Positions 25,525 through 35,000 of a DNA stretch of 64,000 nucleotides are shown here, one piece after another. The notes beneath the pieces were generated by a model. The model was not told the DNA's origin, made no database searches, and saw nothing but the letters and a program-made list of their open reading frames with translations. The first letter of the stretch is position 1. Every line of letters begins with the position of its first letter. Made by a program: the position numbers and the translations under genes. Source of the DNA: CSP1-5 sp964348275 (lineage in GTDB: Bacteria; Methylomirabilota; Methylomirabilia; Methylomirabilales; CSP1-5); assembly GCA_964348275.1 (NCBI GenBank), contig CAYGBT010000012.1, forward strand, positions 1 to 64,000, given 5' to 3'.

Positions 25525-25998
25525 TTACCGAGCCTTCGATTTTCCCTTGGTCTTCCGGGGACGCTTCCGGGAGGTTGGGCGTCGGCCGCTCCTCTCCTGG
25601 CGCTGGAGGAGGGCCCGCACGAGGTCAGTCTTCGTAATGATACCGACGAGGCTTTCTCCTTTTACGACGGGGAGGGCCCCGATCCGGTATCTCAGGAGAA
25701 GACGGGCCGCCTCTTCGATGGGTGCCTCCCGATGAATGGTCACCACCGCCCGGGCCATCACCTCCCAGATGCGGACCTTCTCGGCCAGATGAGGGATCTC
25801 GTGAATCTCGAGGCCCACCGCTCGGGAGGGAAGCGCGTGCCTGAGATCCCGGTCGGTGACGATCCCCACCAATCGACCCCGTTCCACAACGGGCAAGTGT
25901 CGGATCCAGTTCTCCCGAATAATCCTCCAGGCGGTCCGGAGGGTTTCCTGGGGGGAAACGGCCACCGGTCTCCGCTGCATCCAGTCTTCAACTCGCAC
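25525..25998 (-). CDS. CBS-domain pair protein
   Basis: The 157-residue protein consists of two CBS motifs (about residues 5-60 and 75-130) and a Lys/Arg-rich tail. CBS pairs bind adenine nucleotides and act as energy or redox sensors. I chose a GTG start at 25998 because AGGAGG lies 6 nt before it and it begins VRVEDWMQRRP, the natural CBS start; the ATG frame at 26097 has no such site. It resembles the CBS gene at 26323-26829 in layout, including a basic tail. Confidence 0.85.
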   Translation of the reverse strand: MRVEDWMQRRPVAVSPQETLRTAWRIIRENWIRHLPVVERGRLVGIVTDRDLRHALPSRAVGLEIHEIPHLAEKVRIWEVMARAVVTIHREAPIEEAARLLLRYRIGALPVVKGESLVGIITKTDLVRALLQRQERSGRRPTSRKRPRKTKGKSKAR

Positions 25999-26093
25999 GG
26001 TCAACCTCCTCGGACGGCCGGACCCGCTCGGCCACATCCAAGAGGGGATATGCCGTGCATAGCATACTCCTATTACCCTTCCAGACACAAGAC

Positions 26094-26279
26094 TCACTTG
26101 CTCGTCCCCAATTCCTCATCAATCCCAGATCCGCCCTGATCTTCCAGCGCCTTGTGGACCGCGCGCAGCAGCTCCTTGTTCCGAAACGGGTTGGTGAGGT
26201 AGGCCGCGACCCCGAGTTGCATGGCGCGGTCGTAGCTGCGCCAGTCACCGAACGCAGTGATGAGGCAGACCTCCCTCAG
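26094..26279 (-). pseudogene. Response-regulator receiver remnant
   Basis: The frame contains only the C-terminal half of a receiver domain. VCLITAFGDW (beta-4), a helix with the LGVAAYLTNPF loop and the final helix LLRAVHKALED are clear. The N-terminal half with the acidic pocket and phosphorylated Asp is absent, and the conserved Lys before PF is Asn. The piece lies just downstream of the CBS gene at 26323, whose C-terminal tail overlaps the start of this frame. I read it as a deletion remnant of a two-component regulator rather than an active gene. Confidence 0.6.
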
Positions 26280-26322
26280 GGTCTGGCTGGATTCACCCTT
26301 TCTGGGGGACTTCCGTCCCACC

Positions 26323-26829
26323 TCAGCGCCGTCCCCGTCCAGCCTCGACTCGGGGGACACGGCGATCCTCGCGGGGTTTCCGCTCCCGCGTGCGGGGTTT
26401 CTCGAGCGAAGTTGCCTGCGACTGATCCAGCCCAGCCATGGCCTGGAGCAGATCGATGGTGGTGACGATCCCCACGAGGGTCGAGCCGCGGAGGACCGGC
26501 AGACAACCGATGCGATGCTCTACCATGAGCCGCGCCGCTTTGTGGGTTTGAGTGTCCGGAGTCACCGAGATGACTCGCCGGATCATGACCTCGCCCACCC
26601 TAACTTGCTTTCCGCGGGCACGGAATCGCTCCACGTCCGCGGAATCGGAGATAAACGAAGGGAGGATCTGACGGAGATCACGATCGGAAATGATGCCGAC
26701 GAGCCGCTTACCTTCGACGACCGGCAGATGCCGGATCCGATGGGTCTGAAGCAGCTCGAGAGCTTTGTGAAGAATGGTGTCGGGGCCGACCGTAATGGGA
26801 TCCACGGTCATGTACTGTTCGACTACCAT
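26323..26829 (-). CDS. CBS-domain pair protein
   Basis: The 168-residue protein has two CBS motifs (about residues 7-63 and 80-140, with GKRLVGIISDRDLRQ and GSTLVGIVTTIDLLQ cores) followed by an Arg-rich tail. It starts at the ATG at 26829 behind AAGGAGGAG. It is a paralogue of the protein at 25525-25998. Such CBS proteins often accompany universal stress proteins, as here, and probably sense AMP/ATP or NAD status. Confidence 0.88.
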   Translation of the reverse strand: MVVEQYMTVDPITVGPDTILHKALELLQTHRIRHLPVVEGKRLVGIISDRDLRQILPSFISDSADVERFRARGKQVRVGEVMIRRVISVTPDTQTHKAARLMVEHRIGCLPVLRGSTLVGIVTTIDLLQAMAGLDQSQATSLEKPRTRERKPREDRRVPRVEAGRGRR

Positions 26830-26878
26830 CTTCTCCTCCTTTGCCTTCGGATACAACCGGGGCCGCAGTGCCTGCTGA

Positions 26879-26947
26879 TTATCCAGGCACGTATTCATTG
26901 GTGCTGAGAACCCGCTGGTCGACCCCCACCCACTTCGCGGTCTCCAT
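26879..26947 (-). CDS. Possible 22-residue peptide
   Basis: A short frame with GGGAGG 5 nt before its ATG encodes METAKWVGV followed by 13 more residues, in the spacer between the universal stress gene and the CBS gene. The ribosome-binding site is good, but there is no other support. It may be a chance frame or a leader peptide. Confidence 0.25.
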   Translation of the reverse strand: METAKWVGVDQRVLSTNEYVPG

Positions 26948-27023
26948 AGCCACCTCCCGACCTATTCCGCCGCGCGCGCGTAGTAGATGGTCCATCGTTC
27001 TGGCCGGATCCAGGAAAACAAAC

Positions 27024-27968
27024 TTAGGCACTCGCCCCGTGAGAAGTCTCTTTCTCTGCCCGAACGACGAGTACCGGGTCTGCCGAATGCCGGACCACCC
27101 GATCAGTGACGCTCCCACGGATCCAGCGGTCTACTCCGGAGCTCCCGTGGGTGCTCATGGCGATCAGGCAATCGTCCACCTCCCGAGCCATGTCAATAAT
27201 GGTGGCTGCGGGCTGGCCGTGCACCACGCGCCCCTCCACCAACAAGACCCCTTGCTGGCGAAGCTTCTCGCGGACTCTATCAAGGTAGTCCCGAGCCTCG
27301 GCATCCGCCCTTTTGACCAGGTCCTGAACGTAAGCAAATGGGTAGCCCGCGAATTCAACAAAACGCAAGACGTACTCCCTCGCAGACGGGGTGACCCTGA
27401 CCAAAGTCACTTTCAGGCCCAGGCCCTTGGCAAGCAGGGCCGCATGGGGCACAACCTGCTCCGCGAGCATCGAACCGTCCAGGGGGACGAGAATCGTTTT
27501 GAGCTTGAACGTTGATTCGAAGACCTGCCCCTTCCGAGACCGGACAATGAGAAATGGGCGGGTACTCGCGTGGAGGACTTTGTCTGTCGTACTCCCCAAG
27601 AACCAACGGGTGATCCCCGATCGCCCGTGAGTACAAAGAACAACCAGGGTCGCAGGTTCCAACTCGGCTTCTCTCACGATGGAAGCGGCAGGACTCCCCT
27701 CATCCGCTGTGAAAGAGACCGTTAGCCCACCTTCCCTCAGGGACTTTGCGACTCTTTCCAGATAAGAATCTACGTGGTCCCGCATGCTGGCGAAGATCCG
27801 ATCAACGTACAACCCATGGGAAGGATCTGCCAGACTTGCCGAGACAGGTTCAAATACCCGGAGAAGCTCTACACGGGTCTTCAGCGCCCTCCCCAGGACG
27901 CGCACGTACGGCAGTACCTGCTCGGCTACAGACGATCCGTCCAGTGGAACAAGAATCCGCGTGTACAT
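27024..27968 (-). CDS. Universal stress protein with two UspA domains
   Basis: The 314-residue protein has two tandem UspA domains (about residues 1-145 and 155-305). Each has the start motif RILVPLDGS / TILVPLDGS and the ATP-binding signature G-x2-G-x9-G-S/T (in THGRSGITRWFLGSTTD and THGSSGVDRWIRGSVTD), so both halves should bind ATP. The ATG at 27968 follows AGGAGAGGAGC. It clusters with CBS, nitroreductase and FtsH genes, a grouping that suggests a starvation or low-oxygen response, though no operator is visible. Confidence 0.93.
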   Translation of the reverse strand: MYTRILVPLDGSSVAEQVLPYVRVLGRALKTRVELLRVFEPVSASLADPSHGLYVDRIFASMRDHVDSYLERVAKSLREGGLTVSFTADEGSPAASIVREAELEPATLVVLCTHGRSGITRWFLGSTTDKVLHASTRPFLIVRSRKGQVFESTFKLKTILVPLDGSMLAEQVVPHAALLAKGLGLKVTLVRVTPSAREYVLRFVEFAGYPFAYVQDLVKRADAEARDYLDRVREKLRQQGVLLVEGRVVHGQPAATIIDMAREVDDCLIAMSTHGSSGVDRWIRGSVTDRVVRHSADPVLVVRAEKETSHGASA

Positions 27969-28164
27969 GGTGCTCCTCTCCTTTCTTCATCGCGGCGTGC
28001 GCCAACGCCGCCGCTGCACCCTCTCGTGCTCGTCCCTGATCCGTGCAAGGACCGCGCGACCCACGCTTCTCATCCCCTCGCCGCGGAGGACCAGCATATC
28101 GTCTTCTTTTTTTGTTCCTCTGATCACACGATCAGCAGAGACAGAAACATTCCTCGGGCGGAGG

Positions 28165-28680
28165 TCAACGGAGGTACACCACTGCGTCCCCCCGACGTAT
28201 GCGGGCCGGTGGTGCCGGGTCCTCCGCCGGGAAACCGATGGGGACGATGGCTACCGGCCGGAGATGCGGAGGAAGCTCCAGGAGCTTCTTGACCGCTTCT
28301 TCGTCAAAGGCCCCCACCCAGCAAGAGCCGAGGCCCTGTGCCTGGGCTGTGAGGAGCAAATTCTGGACGCTCGCCGCCACATCCATCAGACAATAGAGCC
28401 GTACGCCCCGCTCCCCATATCGCCAAGCGATGCGATGGTCGGCGCAGGCAACTACGGCCAAGGGGGCCTGAGCGATGAAATCCTGATCCAAAGCCGCCCG
28501 GGCCAAATCCGCCTTCAGGTTCTCGTTCAAGACGAAGTAAAAAATCCGGCTCTGCAGGTTCCCGGCGCTCGGGGCCCACCGCAGAGCATCGATGAAGGTG
28601 TCGAGGGTCCGCGGCGCAAGCGGTTCCTTCTTAAACTCTCGGATGCTCCGCCGCCCCCTGATGGCTTCCAGCACTTCCAT
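28165..28680 (-). CDS. Nitroreductase family FMN oxidoreductase
   Basis: The 171-residue protein has the family start RRSIREFKKEPL with FMN phosphate contacts, an APSAGNLQSR motif that contacts the flavin, and LGSCWVGAFDEEAV near the C-terminus. Short nitroreductases reduce quinones, nitro compounds or other acceptors with NAD(P)H; the substrate is unknown. AAGGAGG lies upstream of the ATG, 20 bp after the ftsH stop, so it is probably co-transcribed with ftsH. Confidence 0.9.
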   Translation of the reverse strand: MEVLEAIRGRRSIREFKKEPLAPRTLDTFIDALRWAPSAGNLQSRIFYFVLNENLKADLARAALDQDFIAQAPLAVVACADHRIAWRYGERGVRLYCLMDVAASVQNLLLTAQAQGLGSCWVGAFDEEAVKKLLELPPHLRPVAIVPIGFPAEDPAPPARIRRGDAVVYLR

Positions 28681-28700
28681 CCCTTCCTCCTTGTCACCCC

Positions 28701-30494
28701 TCAGGTCAGAATTTCTTGGAGCTCCGACCCCTCAAGCACCTCCCGATCCAAGAGGAGCTTGGCCAGCCGATGCAGGGTCTCCTGTTTCTCCCAAAGGATC
28801 GTCCGAGCCCTCTCGCACGCCTCCTCGAGCAGCATCTTCACCTCTCGGTCAATGGCGCGGGCGGTCTCTTCGGCATATTCGCGGGTGGTGGGGACACTCT
28901 CTGGCAGAAAGAGGGGACGCCGTTTTTGCTCGAACGAGACAGGGCCCAGCTTTTCACTCATTCCATATTCGGCCACCATTCGCCGGGCCATATCCGTCGC
29001 CTTGAGGAGATCATCCTGGGCCCCTGTGGAGCTTTCTTGAAATATGAGCTCCTCGGCACATCGCCCCCCTAAGAGGACGGACAGGCGGTCCAGCAGTTCA
29101 GAGCGGGTCAACAGATACCGATCTTCGGTCGGAAGCTGGAGGGTATAGCCTAAGGCGGCGATCCCCCGCGGAATGATGGAGATCTTATGGACCGGGTCAG
29201 CGTGCGGGAGGGTGGCCGCCACCAGGGCGTGGCCCGACTCGTGGTACGCAACGATCTCCTTCTCCTTGGCGCTGATCACCCGGGCCTTCTTCTGCAGTCC
29301 GGCTAGGACGCGGTCGATGGCCTCCTCGAGGTCGTCCATCTCGACATCGGCCTTGCCCCGCCTGGCAGCCAAGAGCGCCGCTTCGTTCATGACGTTCGCC
29401 AAATCCGCCCCGGCAAAACCGGGCGTCCTGGCTGCGATGATCCTGAGGTTCACCGTAGGCGAGAGCTTCACGTCTCTTGCATGAACTTTCAGGATGGCCT
29501 CGCGCCCAACGACGTCAGGTCGGTCCACCAGGATCTGTCGGTCAAACCGACCGGGCCGCAGCAGTGCAGGATCGAGAATCTCGGGCCGGTTGGTGGCCGC
29601 CATAATGATGACCCCCTTCCGGGGATCGAAGCCGTCCATTTCGGATAAGAGCTGGTTCAGGGTCTGCTCGCGCTCGTCGTGGCTCACCTGAGGGCTCATC
29701 CCCCTGGCCTTCCCAAGAGCATCCAGTTCGTCAATGAAGACGATGCAAGGCGCCCGGGCCACAGCCTGCTGGAAAAGGTCCCGCACGCGAGCCGCCCCCA
29801 CTCCGACAAACATCTCCACGAACTCAGAGCCGGAGATGGAAAAGAAGGGGACTTTTGCCTCCCCCGCCACTGCCCTTGCTAACAGCGTCTTTCCGGTCCC
29901 AGGCGGGCCCACGAGGAGGACCCCCTTGGGGATCTTTCCCCCCAGGATCTGGAATTTTTGGGGGTGCCGCAGAAACTCGACGACCTCCTCGAGTTCCTCC
30001 TTGGCCTCCTCGACCCCAGCCACATCGTCAAAGGTCGTCTTGACCTGGTCCTGGGCGTAAAGCTTTGCCTTGCTCTGGCCCACGGAAAGGAGCCCATGGG
30101 GCGGTCCCACCCGTTGGTACAGAAACCTGAGGAGGAACACCACAAGAACCAGGGGGACGACCCAAATGAGGAGATTCCCGATCCAAGATGTCTCGGGGAC
30201 TCCGACGAAGCGGATGTGATGTTCCTGCAGATCCTTCACCAGGTTTGGGTCCTCCACCCGGAACGTGTAGAAGGCTTTTCCCTCTGCCACCGGCTTTCCG
30301 CGTTCGATGATCGTCCCCTGGATGGTTCGGGAGGAGATCTTGAGATCCTCCACGTTCTCCTCTGCCACCAGCCGTTTGAACTCGCTATAAGGAATATGCT
30401 CACCCTGCCGTTCGAGCAGCAGACTATGCGCGATGAGGAGGGCCAGGAGTGGGATAAGGAAGAGCCACAGGGGAAACAAAGCAGGCTTATTCAT
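28701..30494 (-). CDS. ftsH: ATP-dependent membrane zinc protease FtsH
   Basis: This hexameric protease degrades misfolded membrane and some regulatory proteins. The 597-residue protein has two N-terminal membrane helices (about residues 7-24 and 106-124) with a short periplasmic domain between. The AAA domain shows Walker A GPPGTGKT, Walker B IVFIDELDA and the second region of homology. The protease domain carries the zinc motif HESGH. The C-terminus is shorter than in E. coli FtsH (644). The ATG at 30494 follows AGAGG. A second FtsH elsewhere in the genome is likely, because this copy sits in a stress cluster. Confidence 0.95.
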   Translation of the reverse strand: MNKPALFPLWLFLIPLLALLIAHSLLLERQGEHIPYSEFKRLVAEENVEDLKISSRTIQGTIIERGKPVAEGKAFYTFRVEDPNLVKDLQEHHIRFVGVPETSWIGNLLIWVVPLVLVVFLLRFLYQRVGPPHGLLSVGQSKAKLYAQDQVKTTFDDVAGVEEAKEELEEVVEFLRHPQKFQILGGKIPKGVLLVGPPGTGKTLLARAVAGEAKVPFFSISGSEFVEMFVGVGAARVRDLFQQAVARAPCIVFIDELDALGKARGMSPQVSHDEREQTLNQLLSEMDGFDPRKGVIIMAATNRPEILDPALLRPGRFDRQILVDRPDVVGREAILKVHARDVKLSPTVNLRIIAARTPGFAGADLANVMNEAALLAARRGKADVEMDDLEEAIDRVLAGLQKKARVISAKEKEIVAYHESGHALVAATLPHADPVHKISIIPRGIAALGYTLQLPTEDRYLLTRSELLDRLSVLLGGRCAEELIFQESSTGAQDDLLKATDMARRMVAEYGMSEKLGPVSFEQKRRPLFLPESVPTTREYAEETARAIDREVKMLLEEACERARTILWEKQETLHRLAKLLLDREVLEGSELQEILT

Positions 30495-30617
30495 CTCTGA
30501 CCTCTTCTCCGGCGGACACGAAACCTCACCATCGATCCCTTCCGGCACTCACGCCAAGGGGCAACACCCTCACCGGTTCAGACATCACTGAACACAGATC
30601 GGCGCCGCGAGGTTGGT

Positions 30618-31085
30618 CTACACGGGCTCGGAGAACTTGAGCGTGGTCGGCTTGACCAGCCGGTCAAAGTCGGCGAAATCCAACTTCATCACCTCGGTGT
30701 GAGTCCCGGCGTTGAACGCGATCTCTATGTTATCGGTCAGGCTCTGGGCCACCAGCACTGGCAGCCCGTACAGGTTGCCAAACGGCGGCATCGCCCCGGT
30801 CTCGCAATCGGGGAAGACCTCTTTAAATTCCGCCTCGGTGGCTAGCTCCACATTCGCTGCGCCCGCCGCTTTCTTGAGCAGGTGCAGATCGATCTTGTGC
30901 GCGGCGGGCAGAACCACCATGGTCATTCGGCTGTCCATCTTGACTATGACCGTCTTGGCCAGCGCCTTGCCCGGGATATGTGTTGCCGCAGCGATCTCCT
31001 GTGCCGTGTAGGCTGAGGAATGGCTCATGGTGGTGTAACGCACCTTATGTTCATCCAAAAATTCCTTCAGTCTCTTCACTGGCAT
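30618..31085 (-). CDS. YbaK/aminoacyl-tRNA deacylase domain protein
   Basis: The 155-residue protein is a free-standing YbaK/ProX editing domain, with the AKTVIVKMD stretch carrying the conserved Lys of the active site and PPFGNLYGLPVLV of the substrate loop. Such proteins hydrolyse mischarged tRNA such as Cys-tRNA-Pro or Ala-tRNA-Pro. GGAGG lies 6 nt before the ATG at 31085. It stands alone and faces away from nifJ across a 1-kb spacer. Confidence 0.88.
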   Translation of the reverse strand: MPVKRLKEFLDEHKVRYTTMSHSSAYTAQEIAAATHIPGKALAKTVIVKMDSRMTMVVLPAAHKIDLHLLKKAAGAANVELATEAEFKEVFPDCETGAMPPFGNLYGLPVLVAQSLTDNIEIAFNAGTHTEVMKLDFADFDRLVKPTTLKFSEPV

Positions 31086-31166
31086 GGCCCACCTCCTTCG
31101 CCTCTGCTTCATCCGCAGCGATACAACCGCGGACACCGCATAGTTTTTCAAGTGTCTCCACCTATG

Positions 31167-31194
31167 AAAATAGGCATTTTCAGTACTCTCTCAA
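31167..31194 (-). promoter_or_regulatory. Candidate promoter of the ybaK-like gene
   Basis: On the minus strand TTGAGA (31189-31194), a 16-bp spacer and TATTTT (31167-31172) lie about 85 bp upstream of the start at 31085. Next to it CCTAT-GAAA-ATAGG (31161-31174) makes a small tetraloop hairpin. Confidence 0.35.
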
Positions 31195-31229
31195 GAGCAA
31201 AAGGTATACCGTCCTCCCATACACCCCAT

Positions 31230-31592
31230 GTGCACTGGAATCAGGGGGCTAACTCACAGGAACTGAAAGGTTTTTTGGCCATGGACCCACGGGGGGGGAC
31301 GACACCAATATACGCACAAGGCCATAAACTGGGACAGGGCTGCCTCAGCCGGAGGGTGCAGGCGGGACGTAACCTCCCGTCGTATGGAAGGGATTCCTTC
31401 TGAGACCCAAGTGCCCCGGGTCCCAGCACTGCCTCATTTTGCGGGGATAAACATGCCGAGGCATTACGGGGACTGGAGAAAAAATCCGGCTCCGATCTGA
31501 CGGGCAATCTGACCGGGCCAACCGATCGAGACAGCTTTCCTTACGAAGGAGACGGGGACCCTCCGGAGAGTGTAGTCCAATGAAACCGGAGG
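31230..31592. ncRNA. Structured spacer, possible divergent copy of the 48.7/53.2/57.6 kb element
   Basis: This gene-free stretch is rich in stems. CTGGGAC (31329-31335) pairs with GTCCCAG (31420-31426). GTAA lies 33 nt after the first arm, against 31 in the three copies downstream, and GTGCAC lies about 100 nt before it, where they have GTGCCAC. Further stems are TGCCTC/GAGGCA (31430-31435 with 31458-31463), TCCTT/AAGGA (31538-31542 with 31546-31550) and CCTCCGG/CCGGAGG (31560-31566 with 31586-31592). Kinship to the other copies is weak outside the outer stem and the GTAA. Orientation is unknown. Confidence 0.35.
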
Positions 31593-31825
31593 CAGGCCAT
31601 CAATGAGGCAACGGCAGAAATCTGGGACAAATGGGTCTCAGCGGACAACCCTCATTTTTCGTGAGGTTACGTTGATATCGGAATCCATGCTGCGGCATCC
31701 CTGCCCCGCCAGGGAGCTTCTGCTTTTCGCCTGGCTGCCTTGCCTTGGAGTCCAAGTCCAAGACATGCTTTATTTCTTAATGAGTTAGCGAATTCATGTT
31801 GCCAATCAGATCACCGCTGGCAAAC

Positions 31826-31841
31826 CGGCACTCCTCTTGCT
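31826..31841 (+). promoter_or_regulatory. Candidate sigma54 promoter upstream of nifJ
   Basis: CGGCAC, five bases and TTGCT put GG and GC exactly 10 bp apart, matching the -24/-12 consensus TGGCAC-N5-TTGCW at all but the first base. It lies about 245 bp upstream of the nifJ start. I found no TGT-N10-ACA NifA site above it. A five-base-pair hairpin (GACCT/AGGTC) follows directly. Confidence 0.45.
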
Positions 31842-32084
31842 CCTGACCTACGTCAGGTCGGGGCAGTCTATTTGGTCATCCTCTGATGTGCTCTCGTAGC
31901 GCAGGCGACGGCGAGGAAACACATGCAACCCCGTCTCGTGCCTTCCTTCCGTTGCCGGATTGACCCAGTCCATTTTCTGTCGCTTGGCTCAAAAGATGCA
32001 TGGCCGACCACTTAAAAACCCTTTGATTCATCCTGGCTTAGCCACAGAATCAAAAAGATTCTGATGAGAAAAATGGAGGGGCTG

Positions 32085-35000
32085 ATGACTAGATCGAAGG
32101 AAACGATTGATGGAAACGAGGCAGTAGCGCACGTAGCCCACCTGGTTAATGACGTCATCGCCATCTACCCCATCACGCCCTCATCCCCAATGGGCGAGTG
32201 GGCGGACCAATGGTCCGCAGAGGGGAGATTCAACATTTGGGGGACCGTCCCCTTAGTCATCGAAATGCAGAGCGAGGGCGGCGCAGCCGGCGCGGTGCAC
32301 GGCGCGCTTCAGGCCGGTTCGCTGACGACGACGTTCACCGCGTCCCAGGGCTTGCTCTTGATGATTCCGAACATGTACAAGATCGCCGGGGAACTCACTT
32401 CCACCGTGTTCCACGTGGCCTCCCGTTCCGTCGCGGCCCAGGCCCTCTCCATTTTCGGTGATCACAGCGATGTCATGGCCACCCGGGCCACCGGGTTTGC
32501 CTTACTGGCGTCCAATTCAGTCCAAGAGGCAATGGATTTTACGCTGATCGCGCAGGCCGCCACGCTGGAATCTCGTGTCCCGTTCCTCCATTTCTTTGAC
32601 GGCTTCCGTTCATCTCACGAAGTGATGAAGGTCGAGCTCCTTGCCACGGAAGACGCCCGTGCCATGATTGATGATGCCTTAGTACGGGCCCATCGCGACC
32701 GGGCACTCTCCCCGGATCGGCCGTTTGTCCGCGGCACGGCACAGAACCCGGACGTGTTCTTCCAAGCCCGTGAGACGGCCAATCCGTACTATCTGGCCTG
32801 CCCGACTATCGTGCAGAACGCCATGGACAAATTCGCCCGCATCGTCGGACGGCAATACCACCTGTACGACTATGTCGGCGCGCCAGATGCGGACCGCGTG
32901 GTGGTATTGATGGGCTCCGGAGCCGAGGCGGCCCAAGAGGTCGTGGAATATCTCGTGGCTCAGGGCGAAAAGGTCGGTGTCCTGAAGGTTCGTCTGTACC
33001 GCCCCTTCTCGGTGGAGTCTTTCGTCGCCGCGCTGCCTTCCACGGTCCGGATCATCGCCGCGCTCGATCGGACCAAGGAGCCGGGTAGCGCGGGCGAGCC
33101 CCTGTACCTCGATGTGGTGGCGGCAGTCAACGAAGCGATGGCTCACGGCGAGGCGCCGTTCCAATCGTTGCCTCGGGTCATCGGCGGGCGATACGGGCTC
33201 TCTTCCAAAGAGTTTTCTCCTGCCATGGTTAAGGGTGTCTTCGACGAGATGGCGAAGACAAAGCCTAAGAACCACTTCACCGTTGGCATCCATGACGACG
33301 TGACCCACACGAGCGTGGATTACGACCCAACCTTCTCCACCGAGGAGCCTGACACCGTGCGGGCCCTCTTTTACGGGCTGGGCGCCGACGGGACGGTGGG
33401 GGCCAACAAGAACTCCATCAAGATTATCGGCGAAGAGACCGACTACCACGCCCAGGGCTACTTCGTCTTCGATTCGAAGAAGGCTGGGTCGGTCACCATC
33501 TCGCATCTGCGCTTTGGCCCCAAGCCAATTCGCTCAACGTACCTCATCGACCGGGCGAGCTTCGTCGCCTGTCACCAGTTCTCGTTTCTGGACCGCTTCA
33601 ACGTGCTTAAGGCGGCCGAGCCCGGCGCTACCTTCCTCCTGAACAGTCCCTACGGGCCAGAGGAAGTCTGGGATCACCTCCCCCGCGCCGTCCAAGAACA
33701 GATTATCGACAAGAAGTTACGTTTCTTCGTCATTGACGGCTTCAAAGTGGCCCGGGACGTCGGCATGGGAGGGCGCATCAACACGGTCATGCAACCCTGT
33801 TTCTTTGCCCTGAGCGGTGTGCTCCCGCGTGAAGAAGCCATCGCCGCGATCAAACGCTCCATAGAAACCACCTACGCCAAGCGGGGCGATGCCGTCGTGC
33901 GGAAAAACATTGCCGCGGTCGACAGTGCCTTGAACCATCTGCACGAAGTCCAGGTGCCGAATCAAGTAACCAGTGCCTTCGATATGCGTCCGCCGGCCCC
34001 GCCGGAGGCGCCCGAGTTCGTCCGGAAGGTCACCGCCACCATGCTTGCACGGGAAGGGGATGCCCTGCCGGTCAGCGCCCTGCCAGCTGACGGGACGTAT
34101 CCGAGTGGAACGACCCAATGGGAAAAAAGCAATCTCGCGTTGGAGATTCCGGTGTGGGATGCGGACTTGTGCATCCAGTGCGGCAAATGCGTGCTGGTCT
34201 GCCCTCACTCGGTCATCCGCGCCAAGGTGTACGATCCCAAGCTGCTGGCCAATGCGCCCGCCCCCTTCAAGTCTGCGCCGGCGCGCTGGCGCGAGTTCGG
34301 AGACCTGCACTACACGTTGCAGGTTGCGCCGGAAGATTGCACCGGCTGCACCCTTTGCGTGGAGGTGTGCCCGGTCAAGAACAAGACCGAGGTGCGTCTC
34401 AAAGCCATCAACATGATGCCGCAGCCCCCAATCCGCGACGAGGAGGCCCAGAACTGGAACTTCTTCCTCACCCTCCCCGAGATGGACCGAGGGGTGCTGA
34501 GCCTGTCCCAGGTGAAAGACACTCAGTTACTCGAGCCGCTGTTCGAATTCTCGGGCGCCTGCGCAGGCTGTGGCGAAACGCCCTACCTCAAGCTGATGAG
34601 CCAACTCTTCGGTGACCGTGCCATGGTTGCCAACGCCACCGGCTGTTCTTCAATCTTTGGAGGCAATCTGCCAACCACGCCGTGGACGTTCAACCGCGAC
34701 GGACGCGGACCCGCGTGGTCCAATTCCTTGTTCGAAGACAACGCCGAGTTCGGCCTGGGCATGCGGCTGGCCCTGGATAAGCAGACGGAATACGCCCATG
34801 AGTTGCTCACCCGGCTCTCGGGACAAGTTGGCGACGACCTCGCTCGGGGGCTCCTCAACGCCAATCAAACCACCGAGACCGGCATCCAAGAGCAACGCGA
34901 GCGCGTAAAGCAGCTCAAAGAGCGGCTGCGCGGCATCAACACGCCTGAGGCGCGTGATCTGCTCAGCCTCGCCGATGTGTTGGTCAAGAAGAGCGTCTGG

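Noticed and set aside
28120..28135. CTGATC-ACAC-GATCAG hairpin with a nearby T run, read as a terminator
   Set aside because: The T run lies before the hairpin on the plus strand and becomes an A run on the minus strand, so it suits neither direction.
27784..29040. A 418-codon plus-strand frame across the nitroreductase and ftsH ends
   Set aside because: It overlaps two well supported minus-strand genes and matches no family.
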